Positions 9,360-18,144 of a stretch of DNA of 64,000 bases are shown here, in pieces. The translations under genes were made by a program, and so were the position numbers. The stretch is from Amycolatopsis circi (GTDB lineage Bacteria > Actinomycetota > Actinomycetes > Mycobacteriales > Pseudonocardiaceae), in the NCBI RefSeq assembly GCF_003385235.1, contig NZ_PQIA01000027.1, positions 1 to 64,000 on the forward strand, in the 5' to 3' direction. The notes beneath the pieces are model-generated. The model saw only the letters and a program-made list of their open reading frames with translations, was not told the origin of the DNA and made no database searches. How positions within the stretch are numbered: the first letter of the stretch is position 1; the number at the start of each line of letters is the position of its first letter.

Positions 9360-9959
9360 GTGACCGGATTGCGCGAACGGAAGAAGCAGGCCACCCGCGT
9401 CGCACTGCGCGAGGCCGCGCTGCGGCTGGCGCTCGAACACGGGGCGGCGAACGTGCGCGTCGACGACATCGCCGAGGCCGCCGGGGTTTCCCCGCGGACC
9501 TACAACAACTACTTCTCCAGCCGCGAAGAGGCGATCGTCGCCGCGGTCACCGCGGACCGCGAAAGCCGGATCGCCGCCGCCGTCGCCGAACGCTTGCCGG
9601 ACACCCCACTGGCCAAGGCGATCGTCGACGCGATCACGGAGCAGTACACCGATCCCAGCGAGCAGAGCCGCGACGCATTGCTGCTGATCACCACGAACCC
9701 CGGCCTGCGCACGGCTTTCCTCGACGCTCCGGCCGCGCTGGAAAACCCGCTGCAGGAAGCGATCGCGGCCCGGATCGGCGACCCGCAGACCGCGCGCGTA
9801 CTGGCCGCTTCAGTCGCGGCGGCGGTGCGGGTCGCGCTGGAGCAGTGGACACGACCCGCGGGCAACGGTCTGGTCGTGGTGTCCGGCTCGCTGCCGGATC
9901 TGTTGCGGCGGATGCTCGAACCGCTCGTTCCCGCTTTCGACGCCGCGGAGGCGGACTAG
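9360..9959 (+). CDS. TetR/AcrR family regulator
   Basis: 199-residue repressor starting with GTG. The HTH region is VRVDDIAEAAGVSPRTYNNYFSSREEAI. The effector domain is a typical TetR_C with LITTNPGLRTAFLDAP. It lies divergent to the TIM-barrel-like/MFS operon, and a 24-bp perfect palindrome lies 32 nt upstream of the start, so it almost certainly represses that operon and itself. No strong Shine-Dalgarno is seen, so the gene may be read from a short leader. Confidence 0.88.
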   Translation: MTGLRERKKQATRVALREAALRLALEHGAANVRVDDIAEAAGVSPRTYNNYFSSREEAIVAAVTADRESRIAAAVAERLPDTPLAKAIVDAITEQYTDPSEQSRDALLLITTNPGLRTAFLDAPAALENPLQEAIAARIGDPQTARVLAASVAAAVRVALEQWTRPAGNGLVVVSGSLPDLLRRMLEPLVPAFDAAEAD

Positions 9960-9962
9960 GGC

Positions 9963-10313
9963 TCAGAGGTCAATCTGCTCGAAGATGTGCGGGTACGACA
10001 CGATGTCGTCGGAAGCCTCAGCCACCAGGCGCTGGAACTCCGGGCTGCCGAACGCCGTGGCGAGCGCCTCGGTCGATTCCCATACCGCGACGTTCATCAG
10101 AAGCTGACTGCCCGCGATGCCCCGGTGCATCCGCACGGAGACGAATCCCGGCTGGGCCTTCATGAACGCGACCTGCCTCCGGAAGAGGTCCAGGAACGAT
10201 TCCAGCCGCCCCTCCGGGACGAAGAAGGTGTTGGCCAGGACGATCGGTCCGGCCTTCTCTTCGAACTGGGCGAACATCGACGTGGCCGGGTCGAGACTCT
10301 GCAGGTTGAGCAT
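9963..10313 (-). CDS. Antibiotic biosynthesis monooxygenase (ABM) domain protein
   Basis: 116-residue single ABM ferredoxin-like domain: ANTFFVPEGRLESFLDLFRRQ, PGFVSVRMHRG, NVAVWESTEALATAF. Members include small cofactor-free monooxygenases, haem-degrading enzymes and stress proteins. The MLNLQSLD N-terminus and length resemble the haem-degrading MhuD/HmoB side, but no diagnostic haem ligand can be assigned. ATG 10313 is preferred over GTG 10322 because AAAGGGG lies 8 nt upstream of it. It is divergent from the P450 at 10536. Confidence 0.7.
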   Translation of the reverse strand: MLNLQSLDPATSMFAQFEEKAGPIVLANTFFVPEGRLESFLDLFRRQVAFMKAQPGFVSVRMHRGIAGSQLLMNVAVWESTEALATAFGSPEFQRLVAEASDDIVSYPHIFEQIDL

Positions 10314-10477
10314 TTTCCGCACCCCTTTGAGATCTAGCGTTGCTATCCGGCATAGGCGACGCTAGTGCTTCCTGGCTCCAGCCGGAGTGCACGACCGACC
10401 TGGGCTCCGCCACCTCGCGCAAGCTGGGCTAGGTCAGTGAATCCCCCACTCGCCGCACTTTCAGCCTCGCCATTCTC

Positions 10478-10493
10478 TTCACAAGTTTGTGAA
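10478..10493. promoter_or_regulatory. Candidate operator upstream of P450
   Basis: Perfect inverted repeat TTCACAA-GT-TTGTGAA about 43 bp upstream of the P450 start and 165 bp from the divergent ABM gene. No cognate regulator gene is adjacent. Confidence 0.45.
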
Positions 10494-10535
10494 AGCTGTG
10501 TACCTTCTGAACTATTCAGAGGGGAAGGAGCGACG

Positions 10536-11723
10536 ATGACCCGTCAGGCAGGACTCCCGCTCGAAAGGGGCGCGTGTCCGTTCGATCCGGCGCCGGCCCA
10601 GCGCACGCAGGCTCCGGTCGAGCCGCTGACGTATCCGGACGGCACTGAGGGCTGGCTGGTCACCGGATACCAGGAGGTGCGGGCAGTCCTCTCGGACAGG
10701 CGGATGTCCGCGCGGGTGGAGCTGTTGAAGATCCCGCTCGACTTCGGCCCGTTGCCGGAACCGAAACCGGCGGATCCGGGGGTCTTCAGCGGGATGGACG
10801 ACCCGGACCACCACCGCTACCGCAAGCTGCTGACCGGGGCGTTCACCGTGCACCGGATGCGGAAGCTGGAGGACCGCGTCGCCGAGATCGTGGACGACCA
10901 CCTCGACGCGATGGCCGCCGCGGACGGTCCGGTCGACCTGGTGGAAGCGTTTGCGCGGCCGGTGCCGTCGCTGGTGATCTGCGAGCTGCTCGGCGCTCCG
11001 TACGAACGGCGCGACGAGTTCGGCCGCTACACCGCCATCATGTTCTCCAAGGACGTTCCGATCGCCGAGCGGATCGACGCGACCCAGGGCGTCGTCGCGT
11101 TCATCACCGGACAGATCGCGGAGAAGCGGGCGGAACCGGGCGACGATCTGCTGTCCGACCTCGTCCTCGGCGGCGAGCTGACCGACGAGGAACTCGCCAA
11201 CATCGGCATGATGCTGCTGGTCGCCGGATTCGAGACGACCCGCAACATGATCGCGCTCGGCACGCTGGCGCTGCTGGAGAATCCGGAGCAGCTGGCGAAG
11301 TTCACGGCCGATCCGGACCTCACCGCGGGCACGGTCGAGGAGCTGCTGCGCTACCTCAGCGTGATCCACATCGGCCCGATCCGCACCGCGCTGGAGGACG
11401 TCGAACTCGGCGGCGTGACGATCAAGGCGGGCGACCCTGTCGTCATGTCGCTGCCGGTCGCCAACCGGAACCCGGAGAAGTTCCCGGACCCGGACGAGCT
11501 GGACGTCACGCGCCGGGCGGCCGGGCAGCTCGCCTTCGGGCACGGAGTGCACCAGTGCCTCGGGCAGCAGCTGGCCAGGGTCGAGATGCGGACCGCGCTG
11601 TTCCGGCTGTTCGCGCGGTTCCCGGACCTGCGGCTCGCGGTGCCGTTCGCCGAGGTGGAACTGCCGCACGACGCGTCGATCTACGGCCCGGTGCGGCTGC
11701 CGGTCACCTGGCAACGGAGGTAG
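10536..11723 (+). CDS. Cytochrome P450, CYP105/107-like
   Basis: 395-residue soluble class I P450. Landmarks are the HHRYRKLLTGAFTVHRM C-helix region, the I-helix motif LLVAGFETTRN (acidic-Thr pair at about residues 233-234), the K-helix EELLRYL, and the haem loop FGHGVHQCLGQQLARVE with the Cys ligand at about residue 341. It would need a ferredoxin and reductase, and none is adjacent. The ATG at 10536 follows GGGGAAGGAGCGACG. The substrate is unknown. It is not linked to the P450 at 41034-42077, which is of a very different type. Confidence 0.92.
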   Translation: MTRQAGLPLERGACPFDPAPAQRTQAPVEPLTYPDGTEGWLVTGYQEVRAVLSDRRMSARVELLKIPLDFGPLPEPKPADPGVFSGMDDPDHHRYRKLLTGAFTVHRMRKLEDRVAEIVDDHLDAMAAADGPVDLVEAFARPVPSLVICELLGAPYERRDEFGRYTAIMFSKDVPIAERIDATQGVVAFITGQIAEKRAEPGDDLLSDLVLGGELTDEELANIGMMLLVAGFETTRNMIALGTLALLENPEQLAKFTADPDLTAGTVEELLRYLSVIHIGPIRTALEDVELGGVTIKAGDPVVMSLPVANRNPEKFPDPDELDVTRRAAGQLAFGHGVHQCLGQQLARVEMRTALFRLFARFPDLRLAVPFAEVELPHDASIYGPVRLPVTWQRR

Positions 11724-11768
11724 CCTGACAGCGGCGGATCGAACACGGGAATCGAGGTTTTCCGCGCT

Positions 11769-12200
11769 GTGCATGCTGTTGCGCTGATTGGCGCCTTCAC
11801 GTTCGTCTGGTTCGGGATGGTGCTCGCCATCTCGTTCCTGGAGGCCCCGCTCAAGTTCCGGGCGCCCGGGGTGACGATCCCGATCGGTCTCGGCATCGGC
11901 CGGATCGTGTTCCGGGCCTTGAACATCGCCGAGATTGTGCTCGCGGCGGGGATGGCGATCACCGTGGTAGCCGGGCAGCCGAGCACCGCGGTGACGGTGC
12001 TGGCGGCGGTGGCGGCAGTGGTGCTGATCGTGCAGTTGGGGGCGGTCCGTCCGGCGTTGAACCGGCGGACGGACCGCGTCCTCGCTGCTCCGGAAGGTAC
12101 GGAGTTGCCGCGATCCCCGGCGCATTTCGTTTACCTCGCAACGGAAGCCGTGAAGGTGCTGGTGTTGCTGGCGCTCGGGATACTGACCGTGGCGGGTTAG
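11769..12200 (+). CDS. Small four-TM membrane protein
   Basis: 143-residue hydrophobic protein with four predicted membrane spans, at about residues 3-23, 50-70, 73-93 and 122-141. It includes FGMVLAISFLEAPLKFRAPG and LNRRTDRVLAAPEGT in a loop. It resembles uncharacterised actinobacterial membrane proteins, and no catalytic motif is visible. The GTG start at 11769 lies 45 nt after the P450 stop, so co-transcription with the P450 is possible. The gene is convergent with the MBL hydrolase gene. Confidence 0.7.
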   Translation: MHAVALIGAFTFVWFGMVLAISFLEAPLKFRAPGVTIPIGLGIGRIVFRALNIAEIVLAAGMAITVVAGQPSTAVTVLAAVAAVVLIVQLGAVRPALNRRTDRVLAAPEGTELPRSPAHFVYLATEAVKVLVLLALGILTVAG

Positions 12201-12204
12201 CGGC

Positions 12205-13146
12205 TCACGCGAACCCTTCCAGTTCGGCGATGCGGCGGAACACTTCCCGGGTGTCCACGCGCTCCATCTCCGGGTCGAGTTCGTAGTACACGGCGAGCAC
12301 GTTCTGCGCGAGGCGGCCCCGCTCGTCCAGGTCCGCGAACCGGCCGAGCGAGATGTCCCGCATCGCCTCCTCCGAGGTCATCCCCCGGCGGTGGCGGTCG
12401 GCGGCCTCGGCTTGCACCCACTGCAGGTAGTCGCGGACCGAGCGGATGCCGTCGGCGTCGGTGACCGGGCCGTGGCCGGGGACGATGAATTCGGCGTCCA
12501 TCGCCAACATCGCGTCGCAGGCGGCGATCCAGTTCGACACCGGCCCCGCCCAGGTGATCGGGGTGCCGCCGATGAACAGCAGGTCCCCGGCGTACAGCAC
12601 GCCCTCGTCGGGGACCAGCACGACGCTGTCGCCCTCGGTGTGCGCGGGACCGAGACAGCGGATTTCCACTGCCACGCCACCGATGTCGAGCTTCAACTGT
12701 TCGGCGAACGTCCGGGTGGCGGGAGTGGCGGTGATGGAGTCGAAGTCGAACGGGTGGAGGATGTGCTGGGCGAAGCGCCCTGTCGGGCCGTCCAGTCCCA
12801 CCAAGCCGCGCATGAGGTCGGGGCCGTTGGTGCGCATTTCTTCTGCCGTGGCTTCGGAAGCGATGATCGAGGCGTCGGCGACCAGTTCGTTGCCGAACCA
12901 ATGGTCTCCGTTCGCGTGCGTGTTCACGACTGTCTTGATTGGACTGTCCATTGTGGTGTCTTGCAGCCCGGTCAGCATTTCCCGGGTCATCGGCACGTCG
13001 AAGAGGGTGTCGACGAGAAGGGATTCTCCTGCCCCGGCGATCAGTCCGGCGTTGCTCCAGCCCCAGGTTCCGTCCGGGACCAGCCAGGCCGAGCAGTGTT
13101 CGGTGAGCCGGTGATGTCCTTTGGCGTAGGGAATAGCCTCGGGCAT
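12205..13146 (-). CDS. Metallo-beta-lactamase fold hydrolase
   Basis: 313-residue MBL-fold enzyme. The metal site is THANGDH, in which the second His of the usual HxHxDH is Asn, as in several non-lactamase MBL families. Further ligands appear in GPAHTEGDSVVLVPDEGVLYAGDLLF and FIVPGHGPV. It is probably an esterase, lactonase or thioesterase acting on a catabolic intermediate, because it follows an FAH-family hydrolase in the same operon (2-nt gap, AGGAGG before ATG). Confidence 0.82.
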   Translation of the reverse strand: MPEAIPYAKGHHRLTEHCSAWLVPDGTWGWSNAGLIAGAGESLLVDTLFDVPMTREMLTGLQDTTMDSPIKTVVNTHANGDHWFGNELVADASIIASEATAEEMRTNGPDLMRGLVGLDGPTGRFAQHILHPFDFDSITATPATRTFAEQLKLDIGGVAVEIRCLGPAHTEGDSVVLVPDEGVLYAGDLLFIGGTPITWAGPVSNWIAACDAMLAMDAEFIVPGHGPVTDADGIRSVRDYLQWVQAEAADRHRRGMTSEEAMRDISLGRFADLDERGRLAQNVLAVYYELDPEMERVDTREVFRRIAELEGFA

Positions 13147-13148
13147 GC

Positions 13149-14144
13149 CTACCTCCTAGGAATGTGCACCTCGGGTGCACCTTGATACGAAGCCAATCCC
13201 GCACCTTCCGGCGCGACCTGCCGTTGCCCCACCGGGTTTCGCAGCACACCGACCCCAGACGCGGCGAGTTCCACCACGTCGCCCGGCTGGATCCAGCGGT
13301 CCAATTCCAGCCCGCATCCGCCGCCGACGGTGCCGAGCCCGAAAAACTCGCCTGGGTAAACGTCTTCGTCCAGCGATGCCCACGCGAGCACCTCAGCGAA
13401 CGAGAACTGCCGGTCCTTTGTGGACCCGGCTGCCCACACCTCGCCGTTGACGGTCGCCGACATCTGCACTGCCCATTCGTCGACCTCGTCCATGGTGAGC
13501 ACACACGGGCCCATCGCGGTGCAGAAGGCTTTCCCCTTGGACGGACCGATAGTCAGGCTCATCTCGAACATCTGAATGTCGCGGGCGCTGACGTCGTTGA
13601 AAATCGTGACACCGGCGATGCGTCCGGCAGCCTCGGCCGGGGTCAAGTTCTTGCCGCCGCCAGAGGTGAAGAAGCCAAGTTCGAGTTCGAAGTCGAGCTG
13701 CTCGGTGTAGGACGGCCACAGCAACGGCTCCTCCGGCCCGATCACCGTCTCGACGTTGCCCTGGTAGCAGATCGGCATTGCCTCGAAGGCGGGCGGAACA
13801 GCGAGTCCGGAACCCGAGGCGTGCTGCGTGTAGGTCAGGTAGTCGCGGATCCGGCGCGGCCTCGGCACCGGGGCGAGCAGCCGGACTTCTTCTTGCGGGA
13901 GCACTGCCGGATGCCCCTCGTCGAGCAGGGGATTGCCCCGGTCAGCTGCGGTATCTGCCAGCAAAAGCGCCTGCTCAGCCCGGCCACGCGCCTCCGCGCC
14001 GCCCTCGAAAAAGGCGACCATCTCGGTCGGGACTTCGGTTCCGGTTTTCGCCGCCCGCAAGACCCGCGCGGGATCCACGACGGAGTCGCCGTGCAGCACA
14101 CCGAGCCGGGCCGTGCCCGCGGATTCGTAGGTGACCAGCCGCAT
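13149..14144 (-). CDS. Fumarylacetoacetate hydrolase family protein
   Basis: 331-residue FAH-fold enzyme. It has an N-terminal cap (MRLVTYESAGTARLGVL) and a C-terminal catalytic domain with YTEQLDFELELGFFTSGG (metal-binding Glu residues), GVTIFNDVSARDIQ, and the late GEFFGLGTVGGGCGLELDRW. The family cleaves C-C or C-O bonds in ring-fission products of aromatic catabolism, or decarboxylates oxaloacetate-type substrates. It is first gene of a leftward operon with the MBL hydrolase. The ATG at 14144 follows AAGGAGGCGGCG. It is repressed most likely by the divergent TetR through the twin operators. Confidence 0.87.
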   Translation of the reverse strand: MRLVTYESAGTARLGVLHGDSVVDPARVLRAAKTGTEVPTEMVAFFEGGAEARGRAEQALLLADTAADRGNPLLDEGHPAVLPQEEVRLLAPVPRPRRIRDYLTYTQHASGSGLAVPPAFEAMPICYQGNVETVIGPEEPLLWPSYTEQLDFELELGFFTSGGGKNLTPAEAAGRIAGVTIFNDVSARDIQMFEMSLTIGPSKGKAFCTAMGPCVLTMDEVDEWAVQMSATVNGEVWAAGSTKDRQFSFAEVLAWASLDEDVYPGEFFGLGTVGGGCGLELDRWIQPGDVVELAASGVGVLRNPVGQRQVAPEGAGLASYQGAPEVHIPRR

Positions 14145-14154
14145 CGCCGCCTCC

Positions 14155-14188
14155 TTGAACTGGAGTTCAAATTTGGACTTGCGTCCAA
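14155..14188. promoter_or_regulatory. Twin TetR operators, centres 18 bp apart
   Basis: Two related palindromes, TTGAACTGGAGTTCAA (14155-14170) and TTGGACTTGCGTCCAA (14173-14188), sharing the pattern TTGRAC-N4-GTYCAA. The spacing of 18 bp between centres suits two repressor dimers on the same promoter face. They lie between FAH (start 14144) and the divergent TetR (start 14271). Confidence 0.7.
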
Positions 14189-14270
14189 TCAAGCTAGGCC
14201 GCGGCGGAAGCAGCGTCAAGGGGCGCCCGTTCAGCAGGCGCCGCGAGGAAATGATGGTTGACTGCGAGAC

Positions 14271-14870
14271 ATGACGGCACAGGCGACGAGCGATCGGCGG
14301 ACGAGGCAGCGGCACGAACGCCGGGACCGGCTGTTCCAGGCGGCCGTGGAGCTGTTCGTGGAACGCGGCTACGACAACACCACGATGGAGGACATCGCCG
14401 AGCGCGCCGACACCGCGCGCGCCACCGTGTTCAACCACTTCCAGCGCAAGACGGCGTTCCTGGACGAGTGGAGCCTGCGCCGGCGGGAACGCGCGATGAC
14501 CGCGGTGCGCGCCGAAAACCTGGAGGACCGGCCGCTGCGCGAGGTGCTCAGCCGCTACCTGATCGAACTGGCGCGCAACAGCCTCGACTCCCGGACGGAA
14601 ACCATCGCCTGCATGGGCGCGGCGATCCACTCCACCAACGTGTTCGGCAACCCGGAACTGGCCCGCCAGTTCGCCGCGTTCGTCGCGCGGGCGCAGGAGA
14701 CCGGGGAGATCCGCGCGGACATCGATCCGGCGCAGGCTGGGTTACTGCTTGCTACATCATACTTCGGGACGCTTAGTTCGTGGATCGAGAGCGAGGCCGC
14801 GCCGTTCGATCTGCAGGAGCATTTGCTGAACCTGGTGGAGATGATTTTGCGCGGGATCGCGGTGGAGTAG
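14271..14870 (+). CDS. TetR/AcrR family regulator
   Basis: 199-residue repressor with the HTH TTMEDIAERADTARATVFNHFQRKTAFLDEW, similar to many actinomycete TetRs. It is divergent from the FAH/MBL operon and very likely binds the two palindromes at 14155-14188. A family B palindrome begins 3 nt after the stop codon. Confidence 0.88.
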   Translation: MTAQATSDRRTRQRHERRDRLFQAAVELFVERGYDNTTMEDIAERADTARATVFNHFQRKTAFLDEWSLRRRERAMTAVRAENLEDRPLREVLSRYLIELARNSLDSRTETIACMGAAIHSTNVFGNPELARQFAAFVARAQETGEIRADIDPAQAGLLLATSYFGTLSSWIESEAAPFDLQEHLLNLVEMILRGIAVE

Positions 14871-14873
14871 GTG

Positions 14874-14917
14874 TCGTGAGCGTTTATCGCGGTTCTAACC
14901 GGGATAAACACTCACGA
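14874..14917. repeat. Family B 44-bp palindrome, copy 1
   Basis: TCGTGAGCG...GCGGTT-CT-AACCGGG...CACTCACGA. It has 21-nt arms with two mismatches around a CT centre. It separates the convergent TetR and YWTD-propeller genes, and the TGA stop of the latter (14912-14914) lies inside the right arm. Confidence 0.9.
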
Positions 14918-15793
14918 GGCCCGGATGCCCGCGATCCCGGACAGCAACTCGCCCATGTCCACCACCACCCGCGACTCGCCGCCGCTCAATGGCACCGCGG
15001 TAATCCGCCCGCCAAGATCGGAGACGTAAGCGACTTCGTCGTCCACCGCCAGGCCGATCGCCTCGGTGAACCCGCTCGCCAGGATCTCCGGTTCGACGCC
15101 CTTCCTCCCCGGTCCGGGAAGAGGCGCACGGTTCAGCGTGTTGCCCTTCGGAGCCGCACCGCGGTCGGTCCAATACAGGTACCCACCATGGATTTCCAGG
15201 TCGATCGGTTCCGGCAGGTGATCCCACAGAGTCTCGACGTCAGACCGATCACCAGCAGTCTCGCCCGGCGGAATCTCCAGCCCGGCACGGAAAATCCGCC
15301 CGACGCCGCCCTTAGCCGGGCCTTTCTGCGTCCAGTACAGATGCGTAGCGTCCACGGTAACGCCGACGCATTCCTGCATCCCGCTGTCGTCCGGCTCGTT
15401 CACGATCAGGTCCGTGAGTCCCGTGCCATCCGGACGCACCCGAGTGATCCGGCACCCCTCCCGGTCTCCCCAGTACAGGGAACCGTTGTACGCCAACTGT
15501 TTCCCGGTAGTCAGAGTTCCATTCGGGACAACGTCGCGCGCACCGGTGCCGTCGAAGGAAACCGCGTGCAGGCCACCGTTGCGCGCGGAGTAGTCGAGAC
15601 CGGCTTCACCCGGCACCGACGGATCACGCGTCGGCATGCCCATGGTGGTCCAATAAACGGTGCCGTCGGCGACAACTACGCCATCCGGCGAGACACCGGC
15701 GTCTTTGTACAGCGGGGTAACCTGCCCGTCGGGAAGCCCGACGCGGTAAATCGTCCCGGTGCGAATGCCCAGCACCACAAGTTCGCTGAACAT
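14912..15793 (-). CDS. YWTD-type beta-propeller protein
   Basis: 293-residue protein with repeated blades carrying YWT or YWG signatures: GTVYWTTMG, GSLYWGDREG, THLYWTQKG, GYLYWTDRG. The pattern is that of LDL-receptor-like or SMP-30-like six-bladed propellers. No signal peptide is apparent, so it is probably cytoplasmic. It may be a lactonase-like or structural accessory protein of the acyl-CoA operon: its ATG lies 1 nt beyond the CoA-transferase stop (TGACATG). The reaction is unknown. Confidence 0.7.
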   Translation of the reverse strand: MFSELVVLGIRTGTIYRVGLPDGQVTPLYKDAGVSPDGVVVADGTVYWTTMGMPTRDPSVPGEAGLDYSARNGGLHAVSFDGTGARDVVPNGTLTTGKQLAYNGSLYWGDREGCRITRVRPDGTGLTDLIVNEPDDSGMQECVGVTVDATHLYWTQKGPAKGGVGRIFRAGLEIPPGETAGDRSDVETLWDHLPEPIDLEIHGGYLYWTDRGAAPKGNTLNRAPLPGPGRKGVEPEILASGFTEAIGLAVDDEVAYVSDLGGRITAVPLSGGESRVVVDMGELLSGIAGIRAS

Positions 15794-15794
15794 G

Positions 15795-17276
15795 TCACCT
15801 CCACTCTGGACGGTGCGATCCCCTGGGGATCAAAGGATTCGTGTAATAGCCCGGCGTTTCCGACATCCGGATCTGCTCGGTGACCCCGCGATAGCGGCCG
15901 AGCGGGGTGTCCGCGGTGAACGTCTCGGGATCGAAGTACTCGTGTCCGGGCGCGGCACCGGCGACCTCGGCGGCGTAGCCCTTGTCGAAGATTCCCAGGC
16001 TCAGCAACCACAAGGCGACTCGAGTCAGCGAAACCTGCACTCGGTAAGAACCGCCCCATTCCGCGCGGAGCATGAGTGCGCGCAGGATTCCCAACTGCAG
16101 GAACCAAGACGTGATGTAGTCGTTGACCACCGGCACCGCGGGCAGCGAGGGGACGCCTCCCTCGCCTTCCAGCAGCATGACGCCGGACAGGCACCCAGCC
16201 GTCTGGTCGAAGCCGACGCGGCCGGACCACGGGCCGGTGGCGCCGTTGAGCGTCACCTCGGCGTGGATGATGCCGGGGCGGATCTCGGCGGCGGTCTCCG
16301 CGTCAAGCCCATGGCGCGCAAGGTATCCCGGGCGACGGTTGGCGTAGAAGATGTCGGCACCGGTCAGCAGCCAGTGCATTCGTTCCTGGTCCGCGGCGCG
16401 GCGGAAGGCGAGCCGGGTGGAGCGAACGCCCACATTGGACGTCGCATACAGCACCGGCAGTTCGTATTCGCCGGGATCCCACACATTCAGCACGTCCGCG
16501 CCGTGCAGCGCCAACGCCCGACCACAGCCAGCGCCCGCGATGATGTGTGCCCGGCCGAGTGCGCGGACTCCTTCGAGCGGCGTCGAAGGGTTGGGGTGCA
16601 ATGGTTCCGGCGGGCTGTCGCCGATCCGCTCGACGATCACCGGCGGCATCGCCGACAGCACCGACTGGTACTGCTCGGTCGCCATCAGCTCTTCGGTCGT
16701 GCGCACCACCGGCATGATGACGCCCGCGGCCTCGGCGGCTTCCTCCAGCTCGAACGAGTTCCACTGCGAGATCGCTTGCTGCACCACGGCATCCCGCTCG
16801 GGAACGCCCAGCAGTGCGGCCGCGTCGTTGCGCAGCTTCGGGTACGGGCTGATCGGGTGCACCCAGCGTCCGTCCGAAGTGGAGTAGAACCGATCCGTGC
16901 CGAAGGCGGGATCGACGCGCGCCGGGTCGCCTTGCGGGTAGCCGTCGAGCAGTTCCCACTTCTTGTCGTAGAACGGGCACAGCCGGTGCGGCGCGGTCCG
17001 CAGGTCCATCGAAATGTCCTGCCCGCGTCCGCCGCGCAGCTGCCAGATCTTCGCCACCGCAACGGATTTCGCCGCCAGCGCGATGGACGTCGCCCCGGCC
17101 AGCCGCAGTGCGCCCGGCAGGACCGGGTCGGCTCCGGTGAACTCGATCCGGCCGCCGGCGTCGGATTCCTGCAGGCCCACTGAGCCAAGGAGATCGGCCA
17201 GCGGCTGATGCAGGTCGTACTCGTCGGTGGTGGCTGGCTTGGCGAGCGCGGCTTCGAGCTGCTCGGTGAGAGTCAT
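15795..17276 (-). CDS. CaiB/BaiF family CoA-transferase, long form
   Basis: 493-residue type III CoA-transferase-like protein. The C-terminal half shows the family fold (GADVLNVWDPGEYELP, then ADIFYANRRPGYLARHGL, IIHAEVTLNGATGPWSG and FDQTAGCLSG). The N-terminal half shows a partial second CaiB-like unit (SIALAAKSVAVAKIWQLRGGRGQDISMDLR). The usual catalytic Asp position cannot be assigned with certainty. It is expected to move CoA between acyl donors and the pathway substrate. The start overlaps the stop of the upstream dehydrogenase (ATGA). Confidence 0.8.
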   Translation of the reverse strand: MTLTEQLEAALAKPATTDEYDLHQPLADLLGSVGLQESDAGGRIEFTGADPVLPGALRLAGATSIALAAKSVAVAKIWQLRGGRGQDISMDLRTAPHRLCPFYDKKWELLDGYPQGDPARVDPAFGTDRFYSTSDGRWVHPISPYPKLRNDAAALLGVPERDAVVQQAISQWNSFELEEAAEAAGVIMPVVRTTEELMATEQYQSVLSAMPPVIVERIGDSPPEPLHPNPSTPLEGVRALGRAHIIAGAGCGRALALHGADVLNVWDPGEYELPVLYATSNVGVRSTRLAFRRAADQERMHWLLTGADIFYANRRPGYLARHGLDAETAAEIRPGIIHAEVTLNGATGPWSGRVGFDQTAGCLSGVMLLEGEGGVPSLPAVPVVNDYITSWFLQLGILRALMLRAEWGGSYRVQVSLTRVALWLLSLGIFDKGYAAEVAGAAPGHEYFDPETFTADTPLGRYRGVTEQIRMSETPGYYTNPLIPRGSHRPEWR

Positions 17277-18130
17277 TCCTTCTCCAGCGCGTCCAGCAGC
17301 GCGCGAGTCCGGTTGTCTCGCGCTTCGACGCGCGCGGAGTAAGTGTCCGCGGCGCCGTAGGTCTGCTCGACCTCCTCGATCACCGCGTCGAGGTGCTCCC
17401 GGTCCGGGCGGCCGATCTCGAACTTCATCTGCGAGCCGACGTGCCCCACCAGGTGCCGGATCCCGTCCGGGCCGCCGCCGAGATGCATGCTCTCGAACGG
17501 CCCGATGGTCGCCCACCGCGGCCCGAGCGACGCCTTGACCAGCTCGTCCAGGTCCGCCGCGGAAATCACGCCCTGCTGCACGAGGTACATCGCCTGGTCG
17601 TTGAAGACCTTCTGCAGCCGGTTCCCGACGAAGCCGGGCACTTCCTTCTTCAGCGTGATCGGCTTCTTGCCCAGCCCGCGGTAGACCTCGACGGCCTTCT
17701 CCACGGTCTCCTCGGAGGTCGAAACTCCGGGCACCACCTCGACCAGCGGCATCAGCTCAGGCGGGTTGAACGGGTGCCCGATGACGATCCGCGAGGCCGC
17801 CGCGTTGCCCTCGGCGATCACCGAGGGCAACAGCGACGACGAGGAGGAAGCCAGTACTGCGTCGTCGCGCGTGGCGGCGGCGAGCGTCGCGAACATTTCC
17901 CGCTTCAGCTCGATCCGCTCCGGGCCCGACTCCTGGACGAAGTCGGCCCCGTCAGCGGCTTCCGCGAGGTCCGCGACTGCCGTGGCGGGCAGCCCGGCGA
18001 GGTCCCGGGAGACGATTTCCCGCAGGTCCGGACGCGGATCGGTGACCCGCACCGTCCAGCCCGCCTCGGCGAACAGCCGAGCCCACGACACTCCGATGAC
18101 CCCAGCGCCGACGATCGCGACGACCGGCAT
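17273..18130 (-). CDS. 3-hydroxyacyl-CoA dehydrogenase family protein
   Basis: 285-residue NAD-dependent dehydrogenase. It has the Rossmann motif VAIVGAGVIGVSWARLFAEAGW, the family SSSSSLLPS and IGHPFNPPELMPLVEVVPG blocks with the catalytic His, and VPGFVGNRLQ in the C-terminal domain. The closest pattern is the 3-hydroxybutyryl-CoA/L-carnitine dehydrogenase group. It is part of the leftward acyl-CoA operon and is coupled to the next gene by an ATGA overlap. Confidence 0.88.
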   Translation of the reverse strand: MPVVAIVGAGVIGVSWARLFAEAGWTVRVTDPRPDLREIVSRDLAGLPATAVADLAEAADGADFVQESGPERIELKREMFATLAAATRDDAVLASSSSSLLPSVIAEGNAAASRIVIGHPFNPPELMPLVEVVPGVSTSEETVEKAVEVYRGLGKKPITLKKEVPGFVGNRLQKVFNDQAMYLVQQGVISAADLDELVKASLGPRWATIGPFESMHLGGGPDGIRHLVGHVGSQMKFEIGRPDREHLDAVIEEVEQTYGAADTYSARVEARDNRTRALLDALEKE

Positions 18131-18144
18131 GGCGCACTCCTTTC

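Noticed and set aside
10487..10515. TTGTGA-17-AACTAT promoter for the P450 at 10536
   Set aside because: The implied start of transcription would fall within the Shine-Dalgarno region, leaving too short a leader.
12205..13146. MBL-fold protein as a beta-lactam resistance gene
   Set aside because: Metal motif and operon partner (FAH-family hydrolase) fit catabolic hydrolases, and no signal peptide is present.
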